Source of the DNA: Desulfurellaceae bacterium
GTDB lineage: Bacteria; Desulfobacterota; Binatia; Bin18
DNA: 37,060 nucleotides
Reading direction: 5' to 3'
Assembly (NCBI GenBank): GCA_021296095.1
Contig: JAGWBB010000042.1
Location: 1 to 37,060 of the forward strand
The notes under the pieces were generated by a model. It did no database searches. It was given only the letters and a program-made list of their open reading frames with translations, and had not been told where the DNA came from. A program made the position numbers and the translations under genes. This document shows positions 8,288 to 16,460 of this stretch, one piece after another; the stretch's first letter is position 1; the number at the start of each line of letters is the position of its first letter.

Positions 8288-9165
8288 GACCGCTCCCGCA
8301 GGCGCGTCAGACGCTGGCGTTCGGTCCGGGCCGCAGCCATCATCTCGGCCAGGATCTTGCCATCAGCCCCGGCAATGGCCGCTTTGAAGTCGGCCAGGGC
8401 GGCCTCAAACTCGGTCACTGCGTCCAGCAGAGCCTGGCGATTCTCGAGGCAGATATCCCGCCACATCTCGACCGGACTGGCCGCCACCCGGCTCAGATCG
8501 TGGAAGGCGCTGCCCGCGTAGGCCAGGGCATCCACGTCGGCCAGCGGGTTGGCCAGCACGGCATTCATCACACTGAAGGCGATCACATGCGGCAGGTGAC
8601 TGACCCGCGCCAGCACCCGGTCGTGGACCCGCATATCCATCTCCTCGACCCGCATGCCGACCGCCTGCCACAGCTCGCGGACCCGGGCCAGGGCAGCCGG
8701 ATCGGTGCGGGGGGTCGGTGTCAGCACGCACAGCCGGTTCTCAAACAGCGAGGCAAAGGCCGCCCCCGCCCCGGCCTGCTCGGTTCCGGCAACCGGGTGC
8801 GCTCCGACACACGGCAGAGACGCCGGGAGCAGCTCCTCCAAGACCGTCACTACCTGTTCCTTGACGCTGCCCGCGTCGGTGACAATGCAGCCCGGCGGCA
8901 GATGGGGGATGAACTGCTCCAGCACCCGGCGGGTAGCGGCGACCGGTACGGCCAGCAGAAACAGGTCCGCCTCCCGGGCTGCCTCGGCCGGGTCAAAGGT
9001 ATAGGCGTCAATACAGCCCCGCTCCAGCCCGAGCTTGAGGTTGGCCTCGGTCCGACCAAAGCCGACCACCTCGCCGACCAGACCGCGCTCGCGGACGGCC
9101 AGCCCCAGCGAGCCGCCGATCAGACCGACCCCGGCAATAATCAGACGATTGAACAGACAGGTCAT
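8284..9165 (-). CDS. tyrA: Prephenate (or arogenate) dehydrogenase
   Basis: A 293-residue NAD(P)-dependent dehydrogenase of tyrosine synthesis. The Rossmann motif GVGLIG lies at residues 12-17, followed by LFLLAVPV and the family signatures TDAGSVK and GAHPVAGTEQAG. No chorismate mutase or ACT domain is attached, so it is the short monofunctional form. It overlaps aroA by 4 bp downstream and hisC by 1 bp upstream, indicating one transcript. Prephenate versus arogenate preference cannot be decided here. Confidence 0.94.
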   Translation of the reverse strand: MTCLFNRLIIAGVGLIGGSLGLAVRERGLVGEVVGFGRTEANLKLGLERGCIDAYTFDPAEAAREADLFLLAVPVAATRRVLEQFIPHLPPGCIVTDAGSVKEQVVTVLEELLPASLPCVGAHPVAGTEQAGAGAAFASLFENRLCVLTPTPRTDPAALARVRELWQAVGMRVEEMDMRVHDRVLARVSHLPHVIAFSVMNAVLANPLADVDALAYAGSAFHDLSRVAASPVEMWRDICLENRQALLDAVTEFEAALADFKAAIAGADGKILAEMMAAARTERQRLTRLRERS

Positions 9166-10256
9166 TAGGCTTCCTTGACAATCCGCTCCAGCGCCTCAAT
9201 AAAGCGCTCGTTCTCGGACGGTGTGCCGACGCTCACCCGGGCGTAGCCCGGATAGCCGTAGCCCTCCATCGGCCGGACAATAATCCCGGCCGGGAGCAGC
9301 TTCTGGGCAACCCCGGCTCCGATATTGACCAGCAGAAAGTTGGCCCAGCTCGGCGCGCACTCCACGCCCAGGCGGTCCAGCTCGGCGCGCAAATAGGCCA
9401 GGCCGTGCCTGTTGTTGTCCTGGGTGCGGCGAATATGCGCCTCATCGTCCAGGGCGGCCAAGGCCCCGACCTGGGCCAGGCTGTTGACGTTGAACGGCTG
9501 GCGAATACGGTTGAGAGCGTCGGTCAGCTGGGGCGAGGAGACGCCATAGCCGACCCGCAGCCCGGCCAAGCCGCAGATCTTGGAGAAGGTCCTCAGGGTC
9601 ACGATGAGCCGCCCGTCGCTGTGATACTCGAGCGAGTTCGGGTAGGCCGGGTCATCCACAAACTCGAAATACGCCTCATCGACCACAACCAGCACATCCG
9701 ACGGAATGCGCTTTAAGAACGCCTCCCACTCGTCGCGGGGATAGATCGTTCCGGTCGGATTGTTGGGATTGTCCAGAAAGACGATCCGGGTATCGGCAGT
9801 CACAGCCTCGGCCATAGCCGCCAAGTCAAACCGAAAACCCGTATGCGGCACCACGATGGTCCGTCCTCCGGCGGCTTTATTGACCAGATGGTAGATGGCA
9901 AAGGCGTGTTCACCGACCACGATGGATTCACCGATCCGGACAAAGGTCCGCACAATCATCTCGATCAGCTCGTTTGAACCGTTGCCGAGAATCAGACGCG
10001 AACGGTCAAGACCGAGCTTCTCGGACAGACGCTTTTTCAGATAAAACGCGTCGCCGTCGGGATACCGATTGAGGTCGGGCAGCGCGGCCGTAATCGCCGC
10101 AACCGCCCTGGGTGAGGGACCGAGCGGATTTTCGTTGGAGGCAATTTTGATCGAGTCGGTGATACCGTACTCGCGCTCGACCTCCTCGATCGGCTTACCG
10201 GGCTGATAGGGAGTCAGGGACAGAATCCATTCGGGAACATACTTGCTGATATCCAT
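9165..10256 (-). CDS. hisC: Histidinol-phosphate aminotransferase (may also serve aromatic amino acids)
   Basis: A 363-residue fold-type I PLP aminotransferase. SNENPLGPSP (from residue 40) is the typical HisC substrate segment, NPNNPTG contacts the cofactor, VVDEAYFEF gives the PLP-pairing Asp, and TFSK226 is the PLP lysine, followed by GLAGLRVGYG. Its position between pheA and tyrA matches the supraoperon copy known in Proteobacteria (HisHb), where it can transaminate phenylpyruvate or prephenate. The function in histidine, aromatics or both is an inference. It overlaps tyrA by 1 bp. Confidence 0.92.
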   Translation of the reverse strand: MDISKYVPEWILSLTPYQPGKPIEEVEREYGITDSIKIASNENPLGPSPRAVAAITAALPDLNRYPDGDAFYLKKRLSEKLGLDRSRLILGNGSNELIEMIVRTFVRIGESIVVGEHAFAIYHLVNKAAGGRTIVVPHTGFRFDLAAMAEAVTADTRIVFLDNPNNPTGTIYPRDEWEAFLKRIPSDVLVVVDEAYFEFVDDPAYPNSLEYHSDGRLIVTLRTFSKICGLAGLRVGYGVSSPQLTDALNRIRQPFNVNSLAQVGALAALDDEAHIRRTQDNNRHGLAYLRAELDRLGVECAPSWANFLLVNIGAGVAQKLLPAGIIVRPMEGYGYPGYARVSVGTPSENERFIEALERIVKEA

Positions 10257-10297
10257 ACGTCCTCACCAGGTAACGACCAGACGACGCGGCCCGACCC

Positions 10298-11401
10298 TCA
10301 GGCCGGGCTGGCCGGTCTGGCGGTCGCATACGAGCCCAGGATTCTGACCTGGACGCACAAGGGTTCAATCTCTTGGAGCGCCCGGGCCAGGGGGGGATCC
10401 GTGCGGTGGCCTTCCACGTCAATGAAAAACACATACTCCCAGGGTTTGCCTTTGAGCGGGCGCGACTCGATGCGCAGCATATTGATCGCGTTGTCGGCAA
10501 AAGGTTTGAGCGTCTGGTACAGGACGCCGGCCCGGTCCTTGACCGACACAAACAGTGCGGTTTTATCGTGGCCGGTCGGCTTTGAGGGCTGGGCATGGCC
10601 CAGGATGGCAAAGCGGGTGAAGTTGTCGGTCTGGTCCTGGATGTCGGCGGCCAGCACCCTAAGTTTATACTCCTCGCCGGCCAGGCGACTGGCAATGGCA
10701 GCGGTGCGGGTATCGCGGCTGGCCAGCTCGGCCGCCCGCGAGTTGCTGCTGGCCTCTTCAACCACCGCGCCCGGCAGGTGGGTGGCCAGCCAGCGCCGGC
10801 ACTGGGCCAGAGCCTGCGGGTGGGCCAGGACTCGCTCTACCCGTCCCAGCCGCTGGGCACGACTCAGCAGACAGTGACGGATGGCCAGCGAGCGTTCGGC
10901 AATAATGGTCAGGGCCGACTCGACAAACAGATCGAGCGTGATATCGACCGCACCGCCGGTCGAATTTTCAATCGGCACGACCCCATAATCGGTGTGCTCG
11001 TGCTCGACCTCGGCAAACACCTCGGGAATCGTCGCCACCGGGACACACTCGGCCTGGGCGCCAAACTGTTCGCGAGCGGCCATATGGGTGTAGGACGCGG
11101 CCGGCCCCAGATAGGCAATCCTGGGCAGCTGTTCGAGGGCCCGCGAGGCGGAGATGATCTCGCGGTACACGGCCTGGACGGCACGGGTCGAGAGCGGCCC
11201 GCCGTTGAGGTCGGCCAGGCGGGCCATGACTTCATGTTCCCGGCTCGGCACATAGACCGCAGCCCGCTCGTTGTGCTTGGCCTGGCCGATGCGCTGGGCC
11301 AGTCGTGCCCGACGGTTGAGCAGGCGGACAATCTGGGCATCAAGCTGGTCAATTTTTTCGCGCAGGGGAGCGAGCGAGGCAGGGGGGCGTTTTTTCGGCA
11401 C
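10298..11401 (-). CDS. pheA: Bifunctional chorismate mutase / prephenate dehydratase (P-protein)
   Basis: Converts chorismate to prephenate and then phenylpyruvate. It has three domains: an AroQ-type chorismate mutase helix bundle (LREKIDQLDAQIVRLLNRR), prephenate dehydratase (YLGPAASYTHMAA, GVVPIENSTGGAV, and the catalytic NFTRFAIL Thr-Arg-Phe), and an ACT domain with ESRPLKGKPWEYVFF. The ESRP motif binds Phe, so feedback inhibition is expected. I favour the GTG at 11401 (367 residues), 13 bp after the accA stop. An in-frame GTG at 11470 would add 23 basic residues inside accA. Confidence 0.94.
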   Translation of the reverse strand: MPKKRPPASLAPLREKIDQLDAQIVRLLNRRARLAQRIGQAKHNERAAVYVPSREHEVMARLADLNGGPLSTRAVQAVYREIISASRALEQLPRIAYLGPAASYTHMAAREQFGAQAECVPVATIPEVFAEVEHEHTDYGVVPIENSTGGAVDITLDLFVESALTIIAERSLAIRHCLLSRAQRLGRVERVLAHPQALAQCRRWLATHLPGAVVEEASSNSRAAELASRDTRTAAIASRLAGEEYKLRVLAADIQDQTDNFTRFAILGHAQPSKPTGHDKTALFVSVKDRAGVLYQTLKPFADNAINMLRIESRPLKGKPWEYVFFIDVEGHRTDPPLARALQEIEPLCVQVRILGSYATARPASPA

Positions 11402-11414
11402 GGCTCGTTTTGTA

Positions 11415-12428
11415 CTACGATTCGCGATCCGCGTCCATCGACGTCCGACCCGCTTGGCGGCCTCCCTCACGCACCGCAGCCGTGCCCATACGCCGGAATT
11501 TCTCGTAGCGTCGGGCCAACAGCTCGTCCAGCGGCAGGCCGACGACCTCGTCCAGATGCCGGGCGATGGCCCGTCCGACCGCAGCCATAGCCGCCTCCGG
11601 ATGGCGGTGCGCGCCGCCCTGGGGCTCGGCCACGATCTCGTCAGTCACCCCCAGACGCAACAGGTCGGGGGCGGTAATCTTCATCGCCTCGGCCGCCCTG
11701 GCCACCCGCTCGGGGGTACGCTCGCCGTACAGAATGGCGGCGCAGCCCTCCGGGGTAATGACCGAATAACACGCGTTTTCCTGCATCAGCACCCGGTCAC
11801 CGACTCCCAGAGCCAGGGCTCCGCCACTCCCTCCCTCGCCAATCACGACCACGATCACCGGCGTTCGCAGACCGGCCAGCTCACGGATATTGCGGGCAAT
11901 GGCCTCGGCCTGGCCGCGCTCTTCGGCGCCCACCCCGGGGTAGGCGCCCTGGGTGTCGATAAAGGCCACCACCGGTCGCCCAAAGCGCTCCGCCAGCTGG
12001 AACAGACGCAGAGCTTTGCGATAGCCCTCGGGGCGCGGCATACCAAAATTGCGGTGGACCTTTTCCTGGACCGTTCGACCGCGCTGGTGACCGAGCACAA
12101 CCAGGGGTCGTCCCTGGAAGCGGACCAGGCCGCCGACAATGGCCGGGTCATCGGCAAACGTCCGGTCGCCGTGGAGTTCGACAAACTCGGTTCCCAGGAA
12201 CCGGAGATAATCCAGGGTATAGGGCCGGTCGGTGTGGCGTGAGAGCTGGATACGCTGCCAGGGCTGCAGGGCTGTATAGATCTCCGCCTCCTGGGCCTGC
12301 TGATATTCGGTCAGCTGGGCCAGCTCGGCCCGCTCCTCGGCCGAGCAGTCTTCTCGGCGTCCCAGCGCCTCAAGCCGCTTATCGATCTCGCTCAGCTCCT
12401 GCTCAAAATCCAGATAGGTCGTCTGCAC
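11415..12428 (-). CDS. accA: Acetyl-CoA carboxylase carboxyltransferase subunit alpha
   Basis: Transfers the carboxyl group from biotin-BCCP to acetyl-CoA as part of the AccA2-AccD2 complex in fatty acid synthesis. The protein has the FEQELSEIDKRLEAL helix, ELHGDRTFADDPAIVGG, GHQRGRTVQEK, FIDTQGAYPG and the GEGGSGGALALG oxyanion region. The frame is open to 12500, but I chose the GTG at 12428 (337 residues) because AAGGGG lies 7 bp before it and it begins 13 bp after the miaA stop. accD is not in the window. Confidence 0.95.
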   Translation of the reverse strand: MQTTYLDFEQELSEIDKRLEALGRREDCSAEERAELAQLTEYQQAQEAEIYTALQPWQRIQLSRHTDRPYTLDYLRFLGTEFVELHGDRTFADDPAIVGGLVRFQGRPLVVLGHQRGRTVQEKVHRNFGMPRPEGYRKALRLFQLAERFGRPVVAFIDTQGAYPGVGAEERGQAEAIARNIRELAGLRTPVIVVVIGEGGSGGALALGVGDRVLMQENACYSVITPEGCAAILYGERTPERVARAAEAMKITAPDLLRLGVTDEIVAEPQGGAHRHPEAAMAAVGRAIARHLDEVVGLPLDELLARRYEKFRRMGTAAVREGGRQAGRTSMDADRES

Positions 12429-12441
12429 AGCCGTCCCCTTA

Positions 12442-13362
12442 TCAAATCTGGAAAAATCGCGCGACCATGGTCCAGATCCGATTAACCTGACCCGGTTCAA
12501 ACCAGCACATCTCCGGCTCAGCGCGAAACCACGTCATCTGGCGTTTGGCCAGCCGCCGGGTGTGCTGAGCCATATCGGTTAGCGCCTCTTCCAGCCCACT
12601 CCGATTTTCGAGTACACGCCGCATCTGGGCATAGCCAATCGTCTGTAGAACGGGCAGGTCGGGACTATAACCCCGCTGCCACAGCCCGCGCAGCTCTTCC
12701 ACCAACCCGCCCTGGACCATCTCCCGACAGCGCTGCCCGATCCGCTCGTACAGTCTGGCCCGGTCCGGCTTGAGTCCGATCATCAGGGTGTCAAAAGGCT
12801 GTTCTCGAAAACCGTGTCGCGCCTGCCACTGACTGAGCGGGGTGCCGCTGAGCAGCACCACCTCCAGGGCCCGGACGAGGCGCAGCGTGTCGTGCGGATG
12901 CAGACGAGCTGCGGCCGGGGGATCGAGCTGTTGCAGTCGGCGGTGCAGGAAGTCGCCGCCGACTTCGGCTTCCTGCTGCCGCAGGCGGGCGCGCAGCGCC
13001 GCATCGGCCGGCGGGCCGGCGCACAGCCCGCGCGTCAGCGCCCGGATGTAGAGTCCCGTCCCACCGACCACCACCACCCGTTTCCCGCGCCGCCGCATGT
13101 CATCAATAGCGGCCTGGGCCAAGCGCCGAAAACGCGCCACGTCAAAGCCGGCCTCGGGTTCGACCACATCGAGCAAATGGTGGCGGACGGCCCGCCGTTC
13201 GTGGGAAGTGGGTTTGGCGGTCCCGATATCGAGATAACGGTACACTTGGCGGGAGTCGGCGCTCACGATTTCGGCGTTACAGCGGCCGGCCAGCTCAACT
13301 CCCAGGGCGGTTTTTCCGCTGGCCGTCGGCCCGGCAATCACAACCAGCTGTGGCTTGCCCAC
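12442..13362 (-). CDS. miaA: tRNA dimethylallyltransferase
   Basis: Adds a dimethylallyl group to A37 of tRNAs that read UNN codons. From the GTG at 13362 the protein has 306 residues: P-loop GPTASGKT (11-18), then SADSRQVYRYLDIGTAKP, HHLLDVVEP, VVGGTGLYIRAL and PVLQTIGYAQ, all family signatures. The open frame runs on to 13629, but that part lies inside cofC. This start is only 1 bp after the cofC stop. The downstream accA begins 13 bp later, placing miaA firmly in the supraoperon. Confidence 0.95.
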   Translation of the reverse strand: MGKPQLVVIAGPTASGKTALGVELAGRCNAEIVSADSRQVYRYLDIGTAKPTSHERRAVRHHLLDVVEPEAGFDVARFRRLAQAAIDDMRRRGKRVVVVGGTGLYIRALTRGLCAGPPADAALRARLRQQEAEVGGDFLHRRLQQLDPPAAARLHPHDTLRLVRALEVVLLSGTPLSQWQARHGFREQPFDTLMIGLKPDRARLYERIGQRCREMVQGGLVEELRGLWQRGYSPDLPVLQTIGYAQMRRVLENRSGLEEALTDMAQHTRRLAKRQMTWFRAEPEMCWFEPGQVNRIWTMVARFFQI

Positions 13363-13363
13363 G

Positions 13364-14029
13364 TTACACCGATGGCGGTTTGCGGTCGGCGCCAAAGACG
13401 CCATACTCGCGCAGCACCCGAGCGGTATGCGGAGCCAGACGCTGGTGCGCACACTGTTTGAGGTCTTCGACCGAGTCCAGATCAAAGCGAATGCTCGGCG
13501 CCTCGACGACGCGGCACGCAATCCCCTGACGGCGGGCGGCTTTCTGATGAGCGGCCAGGCTGGGGCCGCCAAAACACGGCTGCATGACCAGCGGCGGCAC
13601 GCGCAGAAAGGCGTTGGTACCGTCCCCATACTTGCAGCGCACGAGCAGGATCTCGGGCCGACCGCTCAGTTGGGCGAACAGCCGGGCAATGTCTGGGGGC
13701 TGGATAAGCGGCAGATCGGACAGCAACACCAGGAGTGTTGTCGCCCCATGGCGGACACAGAAATCGCTGCCCAGTTCGGTCGCCCCGTTCAGCCCGCGCG
13801 GCCAGCCCTCGGCCACGGCCAAGGCTCCCAGCCCCCGGGCCAGGGTCAACAGGGACGGGTCGGAGCTGACCACCGCGACCCGATCAACCGCCGAGACCTG
13901 CAACACGCTCGACACCACATCGGTCAGCATCGCCCGCGACACGGCGCGACGGGCCGCCTCGGACAGCAGTGGCGACAGGCGGGTCTTGCCCTCGGCCAGC
14001 GCCTTGACCGGCACCAGTACAAAGTTCAC
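13364..14029 (-). CDS. cofC: 2-phospho-L-lactate (or PEP) guanylyltransferase, coenzyme F420 biosynthesis
   Basis: A 221-residue nucleotidyltransferase of the CofC/FbiD family, which activates 2-phospholactate or phosphoenolpyruvate with GTP for F420 assembly. Visible motifs are VPVKALAEGKTRLSPLLS at the N-terminus, LLSDLPLI, GDGTNAFLRVPP and CFGGPSLAAHQKAA. I chose the GTG at 14029, with GGGG 6 bp before it; the frame runs to 14143 without similarity. It is the first gene of the minus-strand run and is divergent from the thiolase. The F420-type oxidoreductase at 23754 agrees with F420 use. MobA-like transferases are the main alternative. Confidence 0.87.
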   Translation of the reverse strand: MNFVLVPVKALAEGKTRLSPLLSEAARRAVSRAMLTDVVSSVLQVSAVDRVAVVSSDPSLLTLARGLGALAVAEGWPRGLNGATELGSDFCVRHGATTLLVLLSDLPLIQPPDIARLFAQLSGRPEILLVRCKYGDGTNAFLRVPPLVMQPCFGGPSLAAHQKAARRQGIACRVVEAPSIRFDLDSVEDLKQCAHQRLAPHTARVLREYGVFGADRKPPSV

Positions 14030-14056
14030 AGCAGCCCCATAGTGGCGAAATTCTGC

Positions 14057-14086
14057 TTGCCGAACAAGGGCGTGTGGGCGTATAGT
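14057..14086 (+). promoter_or_regulatory. Sigma70-like promoter for the thiolase operon
   Basis: TTGCCG at 14057-14062 and TATAGT at 14081-14086 are separated by 18 bp, a good match to -35 and -10 elements. Transcription would begin near 14093, about 75 bp before the thiolase ATG. The promoter lies in the divergent gap between cofC and the thiolase. Confidence 0.55.
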
Positions 14087-14105
14087 GGGGCGTTTTGAAC
14101 TGCAC

Positions 14106-14162
14106 GGGGAACGATGCTGACCACCCCATCGGGCAGAGATCATCGTTCCCCTTTGAAGGGAG
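14106..14162 (+). promoter_or_regulatory. Inverted repeat in the thiolase leader (operator or RNA hairpin)
   Basis: GGGGAACGATG (14106-14116) and CATCGTTCCCC (14141-14151) are perfect 11-bp inverted repeats, 24 bp apart. CTG/CAG at 14117-14119 and 14134-14136 could extend the stem. The element starts about 20 bp after the predicted -10 box. The ribosome site GAAGGGAG lies just behind its right arm. TCCCCTT of that arm can also pair, with a one-base bulge, with the AAGGGA of the ribosome site. No T-run follows, so it is not a terminator. Confidence 0.55.
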
Positions 14163-14169
14163 CACGCAT

Positions 14170-15372
14170 ATGAGACAGGTAGCCATCGTCGGAGCCGGCA
14201 TGACCCGTTTTGCCAAACACCTCGACCGGAGCATGAAAGACCTGACCCGCGAGGCGGTCGACGCCTGCCTGACCTCGTCCGGCGTCGACAAGAACAAGCT
14301 GGAAGCCGCAGCGGTCGGCAACGCCATGGCCGGCCTGCTGACCGGCCAGGAGTGCATCCGCGGCCAGGTCGTGCTGCGCGACATGGGTATCGGCGGCATT
14401 CCGGTCATCAATACCGAAAATGCCTGCGCCAGCGCGGGCACCGCCTTTCATCTGGCTTGGCTGTACGTAGCCTCCGGCCTGTACGACACCGTCCTGGCCG
14501 TTGGCATGGAAAAGCTCTTTCACCGCGACAAGAGCCGTTCGTTCGCCGCCCTGGGCAGCGCGATTGACGTAGAACTGATGGAACAAACGCTGGCCGACAT
14601 GAACGAGGCCACGTCCGACGGCGCCGGCACCTCACGCAGCCTGTTCATGGACTTCTACGCCCAGCTGGCCCGCGACCATATGGACACCTACGGCACGACC
14701 GCCGAGCACTACGCCAAGATCGCGGCCAAGAACCACACCCACGGCAGCCTTAACCCCCACGCCCAGTTCCAAACGCCGCGCAGCCCCCAGGAGGTCCTGG
14801 ACGCACCCCTGATCGCCGATCCGCTGACCCGCCTGATGTGCTCGCCGATCGGCGATGGCGCGGCCGCAGTCGTGTTGACCAGCGCCGACACCGCCCGACA
14901 GTACACCAGCCAGCCGGTCTATGTCAGAGCCTCGGCCGTGTGTTCGGGCCAGGACCACCAGCCGCACGAGCCCGGCATCAGCCAGCGGGCGGCCCAACTG
15001 GCTTATGAGGCGGCTGGCATCGGGCCGCAAGACCTGGACGTGGCCGAAATCCACGACGCCTCGGCTCCGGCCGAGCTGATGCTGTACGAAGAGCTGGGCC
15101 TGTGTCCGGCCGGGGACGGCGGCCGTCTCATTGACGAGGGGGTAACCGCCCTGGGTGGCCGTCTGCCCGTCAACCCCAGCGGCGGGCTGCTGGCCAAGGG
15201 CCATCCGGTCGGCGCCACCGGGGTGGCCCAGATCGCCGAAATCTTCTGGCAGCTGCGCGGCCAGGCCGACAAACGTCAGGTCGCCGGGGCCAAGGTCGGG
15301 CTGACCGAGAACGGCGGCGGCCTGCTGCGCGGCGAAGCCGCCGCGACGACCGTGCATATTCTGAGTGTGTAG
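14170..15372 (+). CDS. Thiolase-family protein (SCP2/SCP-x type acetyl-CoA acetyltransferase)
   Basis: A 400-residue thiolase. The acyl-accepting Cys is C86 in NTENACASAG; H295 lies in EIHDASAPAEL and H345 in GGLLAKGHPVGATG. The C-terminal second Cys of classical thiolases is replaced by Glu in TENGGG (E380), as in SCP2-like thiolases, which often act on branched or sterol side-chain substrates. Start: ATG 14170 with GAAGGGAG 7 bp upstream. rsmD starts on the last base of the stop codon. The substrate is unknown; no acyl-CoA dehydrogenase or hydratase is nearby. Confidence 0.88.
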   Translation: MRQVAIVGAGMTRFAKHLDRSMKDLTREAVDACLTSSGVDKNKLEAAAVGNAMAGLLTGQECIRGQVVLRDMGIGGIPVINTENACASAGTAFHLAWLYVASGLYDTVLAVGMEKLFHRDKSRSFAALGSAIDVELMEQTLADMNEATSDGAGTSRSLFMDFYAQLARDHMDTYGTTAEHYAKIAAKNHTHGSLNPHAQFQTPRSPQEVLDAPLIADPLTRLMCSPIGDGAAAVVLTSADTARQYTSQPVYVRASAVCSGQDHQPHEPGISQRAAQLAYEAAGIGPQDLDVAEIHDASAPAELMLYEELGLCPAGDGGRLIDEGVTALGGRLPVNPSGGLLAKGHPVGATGVAQIAEIFWQLRGQADKRQVAGAKVGLTENGGGLLRGEAAATTVHILSV

Positions 15373-15944
15373 TGCGTATTATCGCCGGTTCACGCGGCGG
15401 ACTCCAGCTCAAGGCGCCCAAGGGCTACACCGTCCGGCCGACCGCCGACCAGGTCAGAGAGGCAATCTTCAACATTCTGGTCAGCCGCTTTACGCTCCAC
15501 GGGGCAGCCGTCCTCGACCTGTTTGCCGGCACCGGCGCGCTGGGCCTCGAAGCCCTGAGTCGGGGGGCCGAGTCGGTCGTCTTTGTCGACCCCCACCCGG
15601 AAGCCCAGCGCACGATTCGGACCAACCTGCGGATCACCGGCTTTCGTCAGCGGGGCCGGGTGGTGCGCGCCTACGCCGCAACCGGGCTGAAAATCGTCGC
15701 CCAGCAGGGGCTGCGCTTCGATGGCGTCTTTGCTGACCCGCCCTACGCCGAGGGCTGGGTGGACAAAACCCTGCGAGCCCTGACCGGCGGCCGGCTGCTC
15801 AGCCCGGACGCCTGGGTCGTGGTCGAGCACGACCCGCACGAGAGCGGCGCCGAGACCTACGCCGGTTTGGTATTGACGGATCGCCGCCATTACGGCAAAA
15901 CCGGGGTGTCCTTCTACCAGCGCCAAGACGAGGAGGCCGTGTGA
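15372..15944 (+). CDS. rsmD: 16S rRNA (guanine(966)-N(2))-methyltransferase
   Basis: A 190-residue SAM-dependent methyltransferase. MRIIAGSRGG and RPTADQVREAIFNIL are RsmD signatures, LDLFAGTGALGLEALSRGA is SAM motif I, and FADPPYAEG is the catalytic DPPY motif IV. The GTG start (15372-15374) overlaps the thiolase TAG by one base, and coaD overlaps its end by 4 bp (GTGA). The rsmD-coaD pair is conserved across many bacteria. Confidence 0.95.
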   Translation: MRIIAGSRGGLQLKAPKGYTVRPTADQVREAIFNILVSRFTLHGAAVLDLFAGTGALGLEALSRGAESVVFVDPHPEAQRTIRTNLRITGFRQRGRVVRAYAATGLKIVAQQGLRFDGVFADPPYAEGWVDKTLRALTGGRLLSPDAWVVVEHDPHESGAETYAGLVLTDRRHYGKTGVSFYQRQDEEAV

Positions 15945-16435
15945 AACGTCGGGGCATTTACCCAGGCTCTTTTGATCCGCCAACCTACGGACACATCGAC
16001 ATTGTCCGCCGCAGCTTGGAGATTGTTGACGAGGTGGTGGTGGCGGTGGTGTACAATCCGCAGAAGACGAACTATCTGTTCACGCCCGAGGAACGCCTCG
16101 ACATGTTCCGCGAGGAATTTACAGAGATTGGCGACCGGGTGATCTACGATAGTTTTTATGGTCTACTGGTCGACTATGTCGAGAAAATGCAGGCCAGCAT
16201 TGTCATTCGTGGCCTGCGGGCGGCGTCCGATTTCGAGTATGAATTTCAGATGGCACTGATGAACCGACACATGAAACCGAATATCGATACCCTCTTCCTG
16301 GCTACCGGGGCGGCCCATTTTTATACCGCCTCGCGCCTGGTCAAGGAAATCGCCAGCTTCGACGGGTCGGTCCAGGGCTTGGTCCCGGCCCACATCGAGC
16401 GGCGTCTGCGGGAAAAGCTGGCCGCAACCTCCTGA
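15941..16435 (+). CDS. coaD: Phosphopantetheine adenylyltransferase
   Basis: Penultimate step of coenzyme A synthesis: 4'-phosphopantetheine plus ATP gives dephospho-CoA. The 164-residue protein starts with YPGSFDPPTYGH (7-18, His18 being the nucleotidyltransferase HxGH-type histidine). It contains VIRGLRAASDFEYE and then TASRLVKEIASFDGSV, in place of the more common ISSTxVKE form. GTG start at 15941, with AGGAGG 4 bp upstream inside rsmD. Confidence 0.95.
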   Translation: MKRRGIYPGSFDPPTYGHIDIVRRSLEIVDEVVVAVVYNPQKTNYLFTPEERLDMFREEFTEIGDRVIYDSFYGLLVDYVEKMQASIVIRGLRAASDFEYEFQMALMNRHMKPNIDTLFLATGAAHFYTASRLVKEIASFDGSVQGLVPAHIERRLREKLAATS

Positions 16436-16460
16436 GCATTCTCAACCCCCATACACCACC

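Noticed and set aside
13363-13629. N-terminal extension of MiaA by 89 codons
   Set aside because: It mirrors cofC in another frame; the P-loop begins 11 residues after the GTG at 13362, as normal for MiaA.
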